DNA from: Lophium mytilinum | Taxonomy: Eukaryota; Ascomycota; Dothideomycetes; Mytilinidiales; Mytilinidiaceae | Reading direction: 5' to 3' | DNA: 64,000 nucleotides | Assembly (NCBI GenBank): GCA_010093605.1 | Contig: MU004198.1 | Span: forward strand, 564,456 to 628,455 | Shown: positions 22,065 to 36,700 of the stretch, one piece after another | How the letters are laid out: every line of letters starts with the position of its first letter | How positions within the stretch are numbered: the first letter of the stretch is position 1 | The notes under the pieces: generated by a model | Seen by the model: the letters and a program-made list of their open reading frames with translations, nothing else | The model's database searches: none | Told to the model about the DNA's origin: nothing | Position numbers and translations under genes: made by a program

Positions 22065-25000
22065 CTAGGAAAACATGTTTCGCGTCGCTCGCTGCGACGT
22101 CGCCTTATTCTCATACTTGAAGAATTACAGGTTAGCACGCGGTCTACTTCAAGAGGTGGATATTTCTTACCTCCAGGAACCCCGTTGCACTAACGAGGAC
22201 GGTGAAGCAATCGACGAGGTCGCTCAAGTCAGTATCCACGTCTTGGAGGCCTCCAACCTTCACGTTCCGCTTGAACACCGCTACCATGCTATTCCTATTT
22301 TCTCGGAGGAACTCTCGTGCCTGGAAGAGCGTCTGATCGTTCTGAGGACCTCGCGAAAGAACCGCTGCATCGATAATTCGCAGAACCGACAGCATTAAGT
22401 CGAAATACTTCTTAAGAGCATTCGGGTTTTCGAACTCTGCGAGAAAGTGAGCGAGGAGACATCCAAATGGGTTTAATAGTGCTTACCAAGACCAATATCT
22501 GGATCCGCGGAAAATATCTGAGACTCCTGAATAGACTGAAAGAGACCAGCATTGAGGACCTGTGCTGCACCGAGCTTCGTTTGACTTATCCTCACTAGGA
22601 GCGCAAGACTGGCATCATAGTAAGACAGGAAAACGGGCACTTCTATAAGGAGGTTAGCTATCGTCCTGCAATAATTCAGGGGACATTTACCTTGTGCAGT
22701 GGCGGCCTTCAATTCAGTTGGAATGTGCTTTATGTGGTCCACTAGCACACTGACAAAGTTCAACCGTACGAAAGCTTCCATCATGTACTTGGACCCTTCC
22801 CGCATGCACATCGCAACGAGTGCGTCAAGGAATAGTAGCGCAGAAACCTTGCAGGTCCCTGTGCCTGCGTATGCGTCATCGCAAAGGATTTCGATCAGAC
22901 GATCGCCGGAATGCTTGACTGTAGAAAGGCTATGCCGTCCTAGCGGAGATCCCTTTGTTGACTTTTTAGAGGTTCCTCGCAGGTATCGATAGGAAATGTG
23001 GTAACAGGCTTGCCGAAGCTCTGCGGTACTACCAGCGCCCAATACTCCGACGAGTGCGATGCGAAACAGTTGGGACAACCTGTCGTTCGCAAAATCGCCC
23101 GTTTGTGTTTTCTCGAAAGTAGTCGAATCAAAGTCAATGCTCTGTATCAAAGCCCCAGCTAGGCCGGACAATTCCACTGCCGCGTCCGATGAATCTTCAT
23201 ACGACTTCTCGAGCTTAGGCAGCATCACTTGTAAGGTCTGTAGGATGAAAGCTATTCGGACGCCAGGCTCGAAGTCGCAGCTCTGAAGGGTTACAGTTGT
23301 CAGCTGAGCCCATGCTTTAAGCGCCTCCTCTTGCAAACGAACGATCCTAGCGCGCTCATTGTTACTGAGTAGGCAAGATAGAATGTCCCCTATTTCTGCG
23401 TCCAGTTCTTGTTTACTGTTAGGAGCGCTGACAGTAACCCCTTGCCTGGAATCGTTGCCGTGAGACGTCGCGTGGTCGCTGGAAGTGTTGTTGATTACGC
23501 CGCTCTGAATCAATTCGTTAGATCGCAGACCGATTAATTCTCCAACGAGGTCAAGATCGTAGATTTCTAGTCCCTGTTCATCTTTTCTGCAAACATCGAG
23601 ATCGAGACCGTTCAGATGAATTAGTGGAGGCGGGCTGTAAGCATCGTTGACCTCTAGCTCCATAAAGTCGAAGATGTCGAAGATAGTAGGGTTCTGTTGC
23701 TGATCTCCGCCGGGAAACACCGTTGTTCCTAAAAGGCTTGACTGGATACGAGCTTTTTGTGTAGGCATTCCAGCACGGTCGTTATACCGAAGCTCTTTAG
23801 CAGTATACTCGCAGAACAAAGACCTCTGGCGAAGGAAATTCTGAAATGCGACCGCGGAACTGCCAAGCCCTGCAAGGAGGAAGTCGACGCTATCAATCGT
23901 CTCTCCATCCCACAAAGTGTTTGCGTCCACTGTCTGAAGTGTTGTAGCTTCTGCGAAAGCAAAATCAAAGTCTCGCAGCTCCTCCATAACCAGGTCACTC
24001 GTAAGAGGCGACTTCCATAGCTTGTTAAGGACTTCCAGACATTTGCGTTTTATATTTGACATCCAGGTGACATACTGCTCTCCATCAGTATCTGGATACT
24101 CAACGGTCAAATGGAGAATCGCGTGGAAAAGCGAAACGTGGTTATCCCAGAGGCTTCCAGGCGCTATGCTGACGTCGTTGTTTCCGCATGAAAAGCCCAG
24201 TAGAAGATGCGCAATTGTAGGTCGATTTGGAACAGTGACTAAGCAGCTGTTCAAAAAGTCGAGAATATGGTTCTTGATGATGTATCCAGGCGCCTCTGAC
24301 TGCGTTTCTAATTCTCTTTCATCTTGTTTCATCACATCGACCAGCGATCTTGAGATTCGTTCGGCGTTGTTGTCCTTCTCCATGATTCCGACAACCTTGC
24401 TGCGACTCGGTCGCTGCCCAAAGCCTGCAGTGGGAGAGACTACTAGCTTGCGCGAGGAAGCGAGTTTTTCCAAAAGCCGCAATGAGACAACTGCAAGTTC
24501 TGTATGCCCGGAGCCGCAGTAGAAGCCTAGTCTAGTTACAATATCAAGAGAGCTGAGTACTGCGTCTTCGAAAGAAGCAAGAACAGGATTTGAGACTGAT
24601 TTCCGATGCTGAGATGAACTGAGTTTAAGAAGCGGTCGGACAATATCGAGATATGTGGGCTGAAGAGTCAGAAGACGATCCATCGTCTTGATGCTAAGTA
24701 TCAAAGACAGAACCAACGGAGAGTCTTCAGGTGCGTCGTCTACAGCGCTCTCGTTCTGGATCGCAGTCGAGAAAAGCTCCTTCAGCACCTTTTCGTTGAA
24801 CAGCCAGTCCATCACTCGAGTGGAGGGATGGAGTTCAACATATCTCTGTAATGACGACGTATGTATGACTGAATCCACGGCGATATTGGACTTGTTGGCG
24901 ATAATCAATAGATGGTCATTAAAGGAGTCGAGAGAAGTGGAGATGAAGTTCAGACAGTTCCATCTGAGGACCTGTCGCTGCAGGCCGTCTGGCAGTTCGC

Positions 25001-27332
25001 CACATTTAACGCCGAAGACACGGCCAACCACAAAATCAACATACGCGTCAATACCAGCCTGGGGTCTGTGGGTAGAGCCGAGAGTCTCAGGAAACGGGAG
25101 AGAGTCACGAAGTTCGTAGTCGAAAGCGTAGGGTTGGACCAAGGCACGGAGAAGCTCGACAAGGGCATACGATTCGTCATATCCGCTCGCAAGAACTTCC
25201 CAAAGATTCTGCGGCGACGTTGCGTTGGCTATATTGCTCTGCCGCGCATCGACAACGAATCCGCTTGCTGTCCATTTGTCGAGGTCGCTCCACATCACTG
25301 TTGCAATTGGTGGGGTCTTGTCAGTGAGTAATGCAGCCAGAGCACTGAACACGGAGGCACGGAGGCGGCTTTCAACTTTGTCCACACAGAGTTTTAAGTA
25401 GAGCCCTTTGACATCGAGGTTGTTGTGATCGATCATCCAAGTTCTAGCCTCCTTGCTCTCACGACACAGATGACCAAGCAGACGAAGATAGCTTTCGAGC
25501 ATCATCGCACTTTCTGGTTCCACGATTTGATCAACCGGATTCTGGGCGGTTGGGAAAAGTGTGCCTTGTGTCGTCTTCCTTGGTTCGTGGATATTCAAGC
25601 CAAGTTCGTATAATTCGTTGAAGATGTGGGTATAGCTCAGAGAGCTTGTCCGCCGGATCTTCCCCGACGACGATCCCCCTTCATCTAGAAGGAATTTATG
25701 AGCAGCGTCGGCGCACTCAGGTCCATTAGATAGCGCTTTGAGCATTTCACAGAATGCAGCAATGCGGGGTGTTGGCTGGCGTTTTGCTGCCCACTGTAAA
25801 AATCCAAAAAGATTTCCTTCGGGATCAGACCAGAACAGCTGGTCGGCTTCCTCCGGGAACCCGTCAAAGGCATATCCGATAATGATGAGGAAACGCTCCA
25901 GATGAAGCTCATACTCAACGGGTCCGCGTTGAAATCGGGAGTGCAGCAGCTTTCGTTGTTCGTCCTCCTCGGCTTTCAGCTTTCGTAGAGTATCCGGCAT
26001 ATTAGTGACGAAAGCTTCCACAAAGGACTGCATCTGTTCCATGAGCAGAGTTTTAAAATACTCCAAGGGCTGAGGCGAGGTGTCTGACGGAAGAACAGGC
26101 GTCTCGTGGATCAGATGCGAGACTAACCCGGCTTTTGCTGGATCGTACCATTTGCTAGGCTTAATATCCTGACTAATGGAGAGCATGAAGTGGAATGCAC
26201 CATCTTTGAGGGCATCCATGAACTGAGCGGAACGTTCTTCTGCCTCAGCTCGGGGATCAGCGACTCGCAGCGCAGCGTCATTAGCATTAGCCTCGATGTA
26301 TCTGCCACTATACTCGGCTAACCACCACACAATTGTTGCGGCCTGGAGATTTCGCAACCCCCAAGCCTCGCCGTCTTTGCTCACAATCTCCTTGGTGAGA
26401 CTCCTTGCTTCAGCGGTGGTGCACGGTCCCGAGTCCGGGTTGAGGTAGTTGATGAAGCATATGAGAATGGGGACGTAATGGATGGTGACGAGGTCGTGCT
26501 TGTCCAGACGTTTTATCTTGCCCAACAGCGATCGGAAGTTCTCGAGGTTTGCGTATGGCTTGATAAGATCCGTGCAGATGGCGCTCAGTGACTCGTGTTG
26601 CTTGATCAAGCTCTTTCGTTGGAAATCATTGGTCTCCACGGCCTCTGACGAGGGGATCTGGCCCATGACCTGGGCACTCTGTTCCCGTTCGGCTAGCTGT
26701 TGTAACCACAGCTCCATGTCGTTCAAGCTCGCCAGACATTTTCCCCAGTACGCATGCGCATTGGCGTTGCTTGTGTCTGTGGCGCCTACGATATCCCGGA
26801 TATAATCCCCAAAGTCGATCAGTTTGGGCTGCGCGATGGCTTCCTCACTCTCCCGTATGGAGAGCCGGATAATGACCCGCAAGCATTCGAGTAAGAACTG
26901 TCTGCGGTTCTGGAATTGGAGTATTGCGGTCATGAGGGGGCTACGATCGAAATCCTGCGCGCCTTGTTGCGCCGCATGGAATAGGGCCGCGGACTTCAGT
27001 TCGTCCAGGTTCAAGCTGTCCGCTAACTGTATGGTTTGCTGCTTGAAATCATCGTTGATCTCGTATTCCTCGTCGTCGATGGTAATCCTACCTAGAAGAG
27101 AACACCGGGTCAGCAGGCTGCAGTCCTAGTGAGTCTAACTACTCATACCAGAAGTCAGGGTGTTGCGGCTTGCGGCATTCTTCTCCGGTTTATCCAGCAG
27201 AGCCTTGAACTCATGGATCCTGCGATCCAATTGATCTTTGAGCCTGTCGACAACCAGGACACCAGACTCTGCGAGGGCGAGCAGGTCCTGGTGCAAGCCA
27301 TGGAGGCCTTCGAGGCTGTCTGAATCACCCAT
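22065..27332 (-). CDS. NUP192: Inner-ring nucleoporin Nup192/Nup205
   Basis: Five exons (27332-27149, 27091-22691, 22642-22487, 22436-22171, 22115-22065) give 1685 aa, the usual fungal Nup192 length. The protein is an all-alpha solenoid scaffold of the nuclear-pore inner ring that binds Nic96 and Nup53. Typical wording: SGRITIDDEEYEINDDFKQQ across the first splice, LFHAAQQGAQDFDRSPLMTA, YVPILICFINYLNPDSGPC, and near the end VLNAGLFQSIQES followed by DPDIGL. The 48-bp intron at 22643-22690 is a multiple of three with no stop, so naive ORF calling reads through it; its GTAAAT donor, GCTAAC branch and TATAG acceptor and the improved fit to the family make me splice it. The last exon is 51 bp. 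It diverges from TEL1 across 401 bp. Confidence 0.92.
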
Positions 27333-27733
27333 AGCAGCAGAGTGGCGCGACGAGTGTGGGCATAGCGCGGCGGAGCGGGATGTGGGTGCGGAGGTGAGCG
27401 GGAAGCTGTAGTTGCTGGCTCTGTTTCCTCTTGAATTCGCGTTTGTATGCGGAGCAGAAAACGCGCTAAAATGGCCCGGCGATACTTCGGCCGACCTTTT
27501 GGCGGACCACAGCCTTGGGCCCTTCTCTTCCGTCTGAAGTCGACCTCACCCTCGCGATTGAGGCCATCTTTTCCCGTGAATGAAGCTCCGTCGCTGAAGA
27601 TACTGGACCTCGAATAGTACGCGTCATGCTCAAGCACTAGGGCGCTACATTCACATTCCCGATATGACACTTCCCATCCTACAACCTCATCCGTTGGCGT
27701 GGACCTACTCCGCCGCCCGCACCGAAACATATA
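27333..27733. promoter_or_regulatory. Shared NUP192/TEL1 divergent promoter with an MCB motif
   Basis: The two start codons are 401 bp apart. A perfect ACGCGT lies at 27619-27624, about 110 bp from the TEL1 start, and ACGCGC at 27461-27466. ACGCGT is the classical MBF site of G1/S genes. Regulation is inferred from sequence alone. Confidence 0.4.
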
Positions 27734-30700
27734 ATGCAGACCAGCATGACCGAAGTCGACCACCCGCTGGGTCCGAAAGGTAGGCTTTTAAACAACCAAT
27801 CGCCCGGCTCGATCTAACGTGTTCAGGTTTGTTTGCAACCGCAGTCGGCGACGTTAATAAAGCGGTCGAGAAACTCACGAGTAACAACTACTCCCGCCTG
27901 AGGTCGGAGCTGAGCGCGCTGAATCTTGAAGCATTTAACGACCTACTCGATGATATCACGAGCCGCGTAGTAGACGACCGGCCGCTTTTTCTGCGCGGCA
28001 AATCTAGCACTACTGCAGCGAAGACACGATTAAGGCTGCGTTCGAAAGCGCTTCGCCTTGTTGTCAGTCACAGCTTGTCCCGCATTTCAAGCACTTGGAT
28101 CAGCGACCTCATAACCCATATCGACCAGGCGGTCCGGTCAGGAAGCGAGGGCTTCGTTGCGCCATTGCTGCCGGAGTACCCTCAGACTTTGCGTGTACTC
28201 GTTGCATCTAGTACAATCGTGGAACGGCTGTCGGAACGAGACCGAAATACTGCACTAGACCTATGCACTGAGCTCCTCCCTCTCATAGTAGAGAGGCTGA
28301 CTGGAGGCAGTGCCTCTACCAATGGGCGGTCGATAAGATCCGCCAGTGAATCCCTCTACAAATCTTCGAGTGTCGCTACGTCAAAAGCTTTAGACGAGGA
28401 GTCGAAATTAGACTTCAGAATTTCCGCGAACGCATTCCTATGGTGCTTAGGCCATATAGTGGGCGCATCAAATGCCCCTGTATTTGACAAGGACAGGTCA
28501 GAGCGCATTCTCTCGGCGGCAATCGCGTGTATCGAGACGCGAACGTTGGACACCAAGTCTGGCTTCCAGCTGATAAATTCTCTCCTTAAACTAAGCACAC
28601 TAGACTCCGGAGAGTTCACCAGATCTGCGGTTCGGCGTTTGATACCACTGCTCAAGTCTTTCTGGTCCCTGAAAGAAATACGAGAAGAGCTGTTGATCAT
28701 GCTAATCTACACTGACGCTTATATTTCAGCGATGATCCAGCCAGAGGATGAAGAGTCATTCAAACTTGATCTTACCTCGCTCTTAGAGACGATGCAAGCA
28801 GATTACAAAAAAAACAGATTATCCCATGAAGTGCTCTGTTTCCGCTATGCAGGGAGACCTGTCGGAGCAAGATTTCCAATTGGTACACTTGCTTTCACGC
28901 TGCACAGCGAGCATGAATTCTTGAGGTCTGATGCCTGCATTTCCTGGATGAATGTTTTCTACATTTCCCACTTGGCGTCTATGCTCGACTCCCAAGGGAG
29001 TCGGAAAGTTATTGAGCGTGAGCGCGACGATGAAACTGCCGCAAAACGACCTCGTGTCGAGCATCGTCTCCATGAATACTTGCGTGAAGCATCTGATCGT
29101 CGGTTGCAGACAGCTACAAAGACCGAGGACACTAGAGACGCTGCTCTGTCGGTGATTTCGTTCATGGTACAGGAACGACCACTGAATGACGAGGACTTGC
29201 TTCAAGTTCTTGAGACACTGAACCCTTTAATCACTCATGATACGCCCGGCGTGTCTGCGTGGGCATTGATAGGCCTTACAGCGTATGTTTCCATTGTCCT
29301 ATAATCAGACCAATGCAATTAACTCAATTTGCTACCAGGACCGCATTCCAGACATCTTCGAAGTCTTCCAAATTTACAGCTCAATGGGAGTCTATCTGGC
29401 AAACCGCTGCGCGCACCATCACATCCGATTCGTCTTCACGAGCTGCGTGCCATCTAATGAACGTGGTTCTTAGACTCGGGCTTATATCATATGAATCGAT
29501 TTCGGAGGTTGTTGAAAGAGTTCTGCCATCCGTGGAGCTCAATGGGCCAGCACTGCTCACCGAGTCTAGCTCATCTTTATGGACAACTCTTCTCCGTGGA
29601 AGGACCGAAGGAAATCCAACGCTGTTTAATGAAACGTCAGAGCGCATCTTACAGTGGCTGTATTGCAAGTGGACGCCTAGTAGGTTGTCTCGTCCTGTTA
29701 TAGATCTTACTTTGTGCTCACAAGTGCATAGGCCTCTTTTCGGAAAGATCATACGCCGAACCTAATTCCCTCAATTGCAATTCTCGAGACGTTCTCCGGC
29801 TAATCGCGGCGTGCCTCGACCGACCCTCACTCCCCGCCAGCGGATCATCATTCGCCGTCTTGAAACCCATCGGTACAGCATGGCTTCACGCCCAATCTTG
29901 TCGTAAACTCACCGATTACCTACTGCTTTTCGACGAGAGTCTCCCCTTTCAATCTAAATTAGACATAGAGTCGTTCGCTTCAGATGTCAACGCATCTCAA
30001 CCTACCAGTCATCTCCTGATAACGGAGGCAAGGGTTTTCGACTTCCTAGTTTCAGAATTAGAAAAAACGCAACAAAAATGGAGACTGTGGACTACAGAAT
30101 CACCGCAGAGTGTCACCCAGAACATGCTCAGAATAGTTGCTACCCTAGGGTTTGTATGTTCTGCTTTATGTTATACTGGAAGTCCTTCGCAAATTCGGCG
30201 GGTACAAAAGCTAGAGCCCATGCTCGAAGCCTTCCTTCGCAGCTTCAGTAGTCTCTTCTCTCGTCGCTTGGACGATAAATATAAGCTCGACACGGTTCTT
30301 CATGTGTTTGCTCAAGCCGCACCTGATATCAACCAAATCACGTCTCTGGATCCAAAGCACTTTCGGGAATCCGGAATCGGAGCTTTTGCGAGCCATATGT
30401 CTAAGGCCCTAGAAACCCAAAAAGCTTTGATGGAATCCTTTTATACCGAAGACATCGATTTTATGGACATTGACGACGGACCGGATTCCCAAATGACAGA
30501 CGAAACTTCGACTCGGGACCGACATGTGTCCCGGCATGATCTCACTGCCAGTACGAGCCTAGAGTCTCTTCGGTCATCATGTTCTGCCTACTTGAGCCTG
30601 ATTGCTTGCGTCGTTAGGTCGCCGATGGATGAAGAGACTTACAACATTATACCACCTGGTTTCGTAAACTATCTCACATCTATATCGCCAGCAGACCTCC

Positions 30701-33700
30701 TTCACTGCCGGCAGTTCGTGAGTGCGCTAATATCGGGTCCTGGGAGGCTACAAAAAGCAACTTGTCAGGCCCTGCTCGACCACATTGGAGCCGAAGTCAT
30801 GCGTCAAAATGAGTACCAGACATCAGAAGTCGCCGAAGGCATGGTCTTGGAACTATTGATCGGCACTGAATCCTTGTGGACAGACGGAGGGTCGAAAGAT
30901 GCGGCGACTGTGGATCTTTACGCAACCGGACAAGACTTCTACGAATGGTTTCTTGGTGGATATGATGAGTTTGGCTGGGCGAAGTCGACTAACCTGCAGA
31001 TTGGGATTGCTAATTTGTGTCTTTGTTTGTCGAGGTCACAGCCTGAGTTTGCGCAAAGTCTTTCCCTGCCATCTGTGCGCACAAGTCTTTTCATGCTGCT
31101 CGCCGACTCAGACATTCCGGTTCAATACCATATCGCACAATGTCTACCTGACATGTTCAACAACTTCGTTCTAGCAACGCATGACTCGGTTTTTGCCGAT
31201 ATTCACGAGAGCCTACCCAATAAGGATCGTCCAGAAGACATTGCCATTCGTTTGCTGGTTCTGTCTCGCCTAGGATCAAGTTGGCATACGCTACTACGTA
31301 GATGCGTTTATCTTATATTCGAGACGGCGGGCTTGTTTGAAAGCGCCATGGCACATGCAACGCGATGCATAAGCAACGTGTCAGAGTCAATAAAGCTAGG
31401 AAGCTCGCAAGAACTCTTTCGGATATTTGCACCACAAATGATATACAGCTGGCTGAAAACCGGAAAGAAGTTCGCGGATATACCCTTCCTTGCTTTCAAC
31501 TACGACACCCTTCTAGATCTCATTGAAGATGTCGAGGACGAAGCATTTGGCCAATCAATGATGTTCGCAAAAGAAGATGAATTGGAATATTTAGCCAAGC
31601 TTTCGAAACAGTCGATCCAAGAAGGGCTGAAGAGGAATTTTGCGAAAGCAGCAGCCTACAGCATTTCGTGGGATACTTGTAGCCGCAATGGGAACAATAA
31701 AACCCCAAGCAACGACGCTCGCCTTCAGACGCTTCTTGAGCGCGAACAATATTCGCAGCTCTTTCATTGGCACTTTCCTCGCATTGTTGGAATCGTTATT
31801 TACAGTATGGACAACGAAGACCTCCTCGAAAAACGCCTCGCAAAGCGTCCACCATATATCAATACTTCCAATGCATTGAAAGAGATCAAAACCACGAGTC
31901 ATTCAAGTCAAGATCTACCGGAAGGCATAGCACCAGCGTTTACTGCTAAGTATTTGAGTGATCAAATAGAACGCTTATGTCGTAGAGTGAGTATGGATCC
32001 TGTAAGTTTCTGGACGGCCGAAATATTTGTGTTCGTGATGAGAATGCTTCTCGACCGCATTCATCCAGCCTTAGGCTCTCTACACGCGTGTTCAATCATT
32101 CGAAAAATCCGGGTATTGGTCGGCTTAGCTGGTCCCATCGCTTTGGACGGCTATCCTTTGCAAATGACTTTGCAATCCTTGCGGCCTTTCCTCACGGACA
32201 GCCAATGCGCCGAAGATACCCTAGGAGTCATGCAATATCTCTTCGAGCGTGGGAAACCTTTCTTGTCCTCGCAACTGTCCTTTGTCACTGGCATTGGGCT
32301 CTCAATTCTCACATCGATCCGGGTTTTCTTGGGTTCAACACAGGAGAGCACAACCCAAGAAAGCCAGTACCAAGCGACTATGGACAGAGCGAAAACATTC
32401 CATTCGTGGTTTACCGCATACCTGGAGTCGTACTCAGCATCCACTCAAAGTAGCAAATCTCTCCTCAAAGCATTCAAGTCTATTATTCGCGCCGCTTCAC
32501 AAACGCGCATTGAAGGAAATGCTAATGCTGGAACCGCTGAGAGCAGACTTCTTCAGGAACTGCTGGACGACGAACGTAGTGAAAGATCTCTCCTAAGCGG
32601 CCCATCTCGCGAAATCGCCTTCAATCTTCTGTGTCAAAATTTTCAACCTCCGAAGTCTATGCAAGACGACATCATGGGCACCGACGAGCAAGCAGTCCGT
32701 TTTGCACCTCAGGTGTGGCAATCTTGCCAGCGTGCTGGTGTGGGCGACGGCTACCTCATATGGGCCGCAAGAGTGCTTGGACGTGCGTTCGGCGCCCATG
32801 GAGAGCTTGAACGAGGCCTACGAGTCGCAAGTATTGAACGGAGTGGATCTTATACGCTGAAAAAGTACAGATTTCGTAACTCGAGAGCTGCCATCTTCCA
32901 CTCGCTTGCAGAGCTTCTCTTGAGCGATGACCGGAAGGAAATGGGCCTTGCGGAAAGCACAATTCGTCTTACTCTGACTAAGACTAAGACTGCCGAGCAG
33001 CAGTCGGAACTCGACCAGATTCTTCCCCAGGCTCTTTCTGAGTATATCTCTACCGCACTGACCCTCCCATTGTTGTACACGAATCCAACTCGTCACAAAG
33101 ACCCTCATTCAACCGTCAAAACTATGGCGCACCCCGCGCCTGGGAAAACAGCTTCTTTGTGGATTCGAGACCTCACAGTCAACTTGTGCGAGATTGCTTC
33201 GCAGGACCCTCTGCTCGGTTCCTTGTCCGACATTCTCCAGGGCATAGAAGGTTACCCCGAGAAGCTCTTCCCGTTTATTCTTCATCTAGTACTTCACCAG
33301 GAATTCGATGGGCAGCGTAGTGTACGTGACGCAATTTCGAGAGCATGTTTATCTTGGTTTGAGGGCCGCAGTCAGGCAACTGTACCCTACATCAAGACTC
33401 TCATACGAGGAATCCTTTATCTACGCACTCAGCCTGTACCACACGAGATCACCCGTGAAGATCGCGATAGGTGGCTCGACATCAATTATCTCAAGGCTGC
33501 AGAAGCCGCGACAACATGCGGCATGTACAAGACTGCTCTGCTCTTTGCAGAGACCCATGCTGCTCCACACGTGCGCAGCTCTAGGCGATCGTCAACACTG
33601 CCGCAGTCGAGTATCCCAACACAGCTCCAGTTTACAATCTATAGGAATCTAGACGAGCCTGATTCCTTCTACGGAGTTGAAGAAGAGCCCAGTCTGCCGT

Positions 33701-36700
33701 CTATACTGAGCAGGTTGGATTACGAAAATAATGGTATCAAGAGCCTACTCTTTCGTGGCGCCCTCATGGATAGCCAAATGCGGCAAACAAACTCCGTCGA
33801 TCCAACGGACTCCCGTGGGATGATCAAGTCTTTCATCATACTCAACTTGAATAGTGTTACACACCATTTACTATCGAACGAACAGTTTCACAACACGGGT
33901 CCAGAGGTAGTCAACAACACTCTGCATACAGCACGAAAGCTTGAGCAATGGGACATACGGGCGCCTCAGACCAATCATTCGGAGGCCAGCACCATCTTCA
34001 AAGCTTTCCAGGGATTACATTATGCGTCCGACTCTGCCACTGCTCGCACGGCCCTCGATAGTCAGTTACTGGCAACAATAGGCAACCTGGTCGGACGTGA
34101 GAATTCTTCGGGTACTATGAAGGCTTCGCTTAGAACACTAGCTGTTCTCGCTGAAGTGGACGATTGTATCACTGCATCAGACCCGGATCAGTTGACAGAC
34201 GCGTGGTCGCAAATGCAATCTCGCCTAGGTTGGATGCAGAATGGCCAGTCAGTATTCTCATGCCTCCATGCTACATGCTGTGTGCTAATTCATTGCTAGG
34301 TTTGATGATGTTAGGATGATTATGTCTTGCCGAGAAACCCTTTTCAGTGTTCTCAGCAGCAATGCCCAGCTCCAAAGCTCGTTGCGTGTGACGCCAAGAG
34401 ACATCCGCCATAAAGAGATTGCAGCCCTGCTTTCTTCCTCCGAAATAAGTAGAAAGCACGGCGCTTGGCAGGAATCTCTGGCAAGCGCTACCTACTTATC
34501 GTCTATCGTGCCTCAATGCACGTCTGTCGGGCTCAATATCGAGGCTCTTGCTGAGCACGAGGTTGCAAATGTGCTCTGGGAGCAAGGAGAAACGGAGACG
34601 TCGATCCGCATCCGACAGAGACTATTGAGGAGGGGTGATCTGTCCGCACAGTCAGATACGCTATCAGTCTCGATCTTGCTTGTAAAGCTGGTAAGTTATA
34701 CACCTTCTAAGCCTCTTGTCTCCTCTGCTCACTGCGTTAGGGACATCACATGGCCGAAGCTCGGCTGGAGAAGCCCGAAGTCATCATCAAGAATTACCTC
34801 AAGAGGGCTACAGCAGAGTTGAAAGGTGAACGTCATGGCTCTGAGCCCGGAAAAGTGTTTCACGAATTTGCGTCCTTTTGCGATAAGCAACTCCATGACC
34901 CCGACTCAATCGATGATCTGACGCGCATGAAGACGGCTATGGAACGTAAAAGTGAGGAAGTTGCAGAGTACGAAAATTTAGCCAGATTGTCGAGGAATAG
35001 CAAGGATAAGGAGCGCTACAAGAAAGATGCGGGAAGATCGAAGAAATGGCAGGAGCTTGATAGCATTGAGTATGAGAAGTTGCGCACGAGTAGGGAGGAT
35101 TCCCTACGACAGTGCTTAGAGAACTACCTGCTCGCGTTGCAGGCATGCGACAACTATGACCACGATGTACTCCGCGTCTTCTCCCTCTGGCTTGAGTATG
35201 CGGAGATACCGCTTGCCAACGAAGCCGTCGGGCGTCACCTTCCAAACGTTCCCAGCGGCAAGTTTGCTGTGCTGATGAACCAGCTCTCCTCAAGATTGCA
35301 AGCCGAAGACACCGAGTTTCAGGCTCTCCTGGCAGGACTCGTATTTCGATTGTGCGCCGACCACCCTTACCACGGAATGCATCAAATCTATGCAGGCGCT
35401 ATGCCGTCTCCGAACAAAGATGATGCAACCAGATTAAGAATAGCAGCCGCGAAGAATATTTCTGGGATGCTCAAAAATGACTCGAAGGCAAGTGTATACT
35501 GGTCACCCCTTGAGGAATCCAACAACTTGTACCATGAACTCGCCATGGCCAAGACAGAAGCGGATAAAAGGGTTGGGAGGGAGCAATATCTGGAAAAGCA
35601 TCCACAAGGGAGAAAGCTTATGCAAAGAATTCCTGGACTCAAAGTGCCTCCTGCAACAATATCATTGGATATTCGGCCCAATTGCGACTACAGCGATGTG
35701 CCCAAAATTACGAAGTTCAGAAACCAGATATCAATAGCAAATGGATTGAGCGCTCCAAAGATTGTCACGGCCTTTGCATCTGATGGCAAACCCTACAAAC
35801 AACTAGTAAGTCACTTATCAGAGTCCGTGGCCACTAATACTAACAAGCGACAGTTCAAATCCGGCAATGATGATCTTCGACAGGATGCAATCATGGAGCA
35901 GGTTTTCGAGCAAACTTCGGGAGTTCTAAAAAATCACCCAGCGACTCGTACTCGCAACTTACACATCCGCACCTACAAAGTGGTCCCGCTATCTCCACGA
36001 TCAGGACTCATGGAGTTTGTACCGAACACTATGGCTCTGCATACGTATCTGATACCTGCACATGAGAAATACTATCCCAAGGACCTGAAAAACGACGCGT
36101 GTCGAAGAGCAATTGCGGATGTCAGCACCGAGTCGAACGCAGTCAGAGTAAGGAAATACAAGGAAGTGACGCAACGCTTCAACCCGGTGATGCGATATTT
36201 CTTTCTGGAACGCTTCGAGGACCCGGATGATTGGTTCGAGAAGCGACTTGCATACACTCGATCCACAGCCGCTATCTCAATACTTGGCCATGTTCTTGGG
36301 CTCGGAGATCGGCATTGCCACAATATTCTGCTGGACGAGCAGAGTGGAGAAGTGGTACATATTGATCTCGGTATTGCGTTCGAGGCAGGCCGTGTTTTGC
36401 CTGTGCCAGAGGTCGTCCCGTTTCGCCTCACACGAGATCTGATAGACGGCATGGGCTATACCAAGACCGAGGGTGTGTTCCGAAGGTGCTGTGAATTCAC
36501 CCTGGATGCGTTGCGTGAAGAACGCGAGGGTATCATGACGCTGCTCAATGTACTCCGCTATGACCCACTTGTCAACTGGTCCTTGTCGGTCTCCAAAGCG
36601 AAACGCTTGCAAGACGGTCAGGGTGAGGGTAGAGACGCTATGAGAGAGTCCCGGGCGTCAACGCTGGCCCCCGGTGGAGATGAGCTTGTTGTGGACCAAA

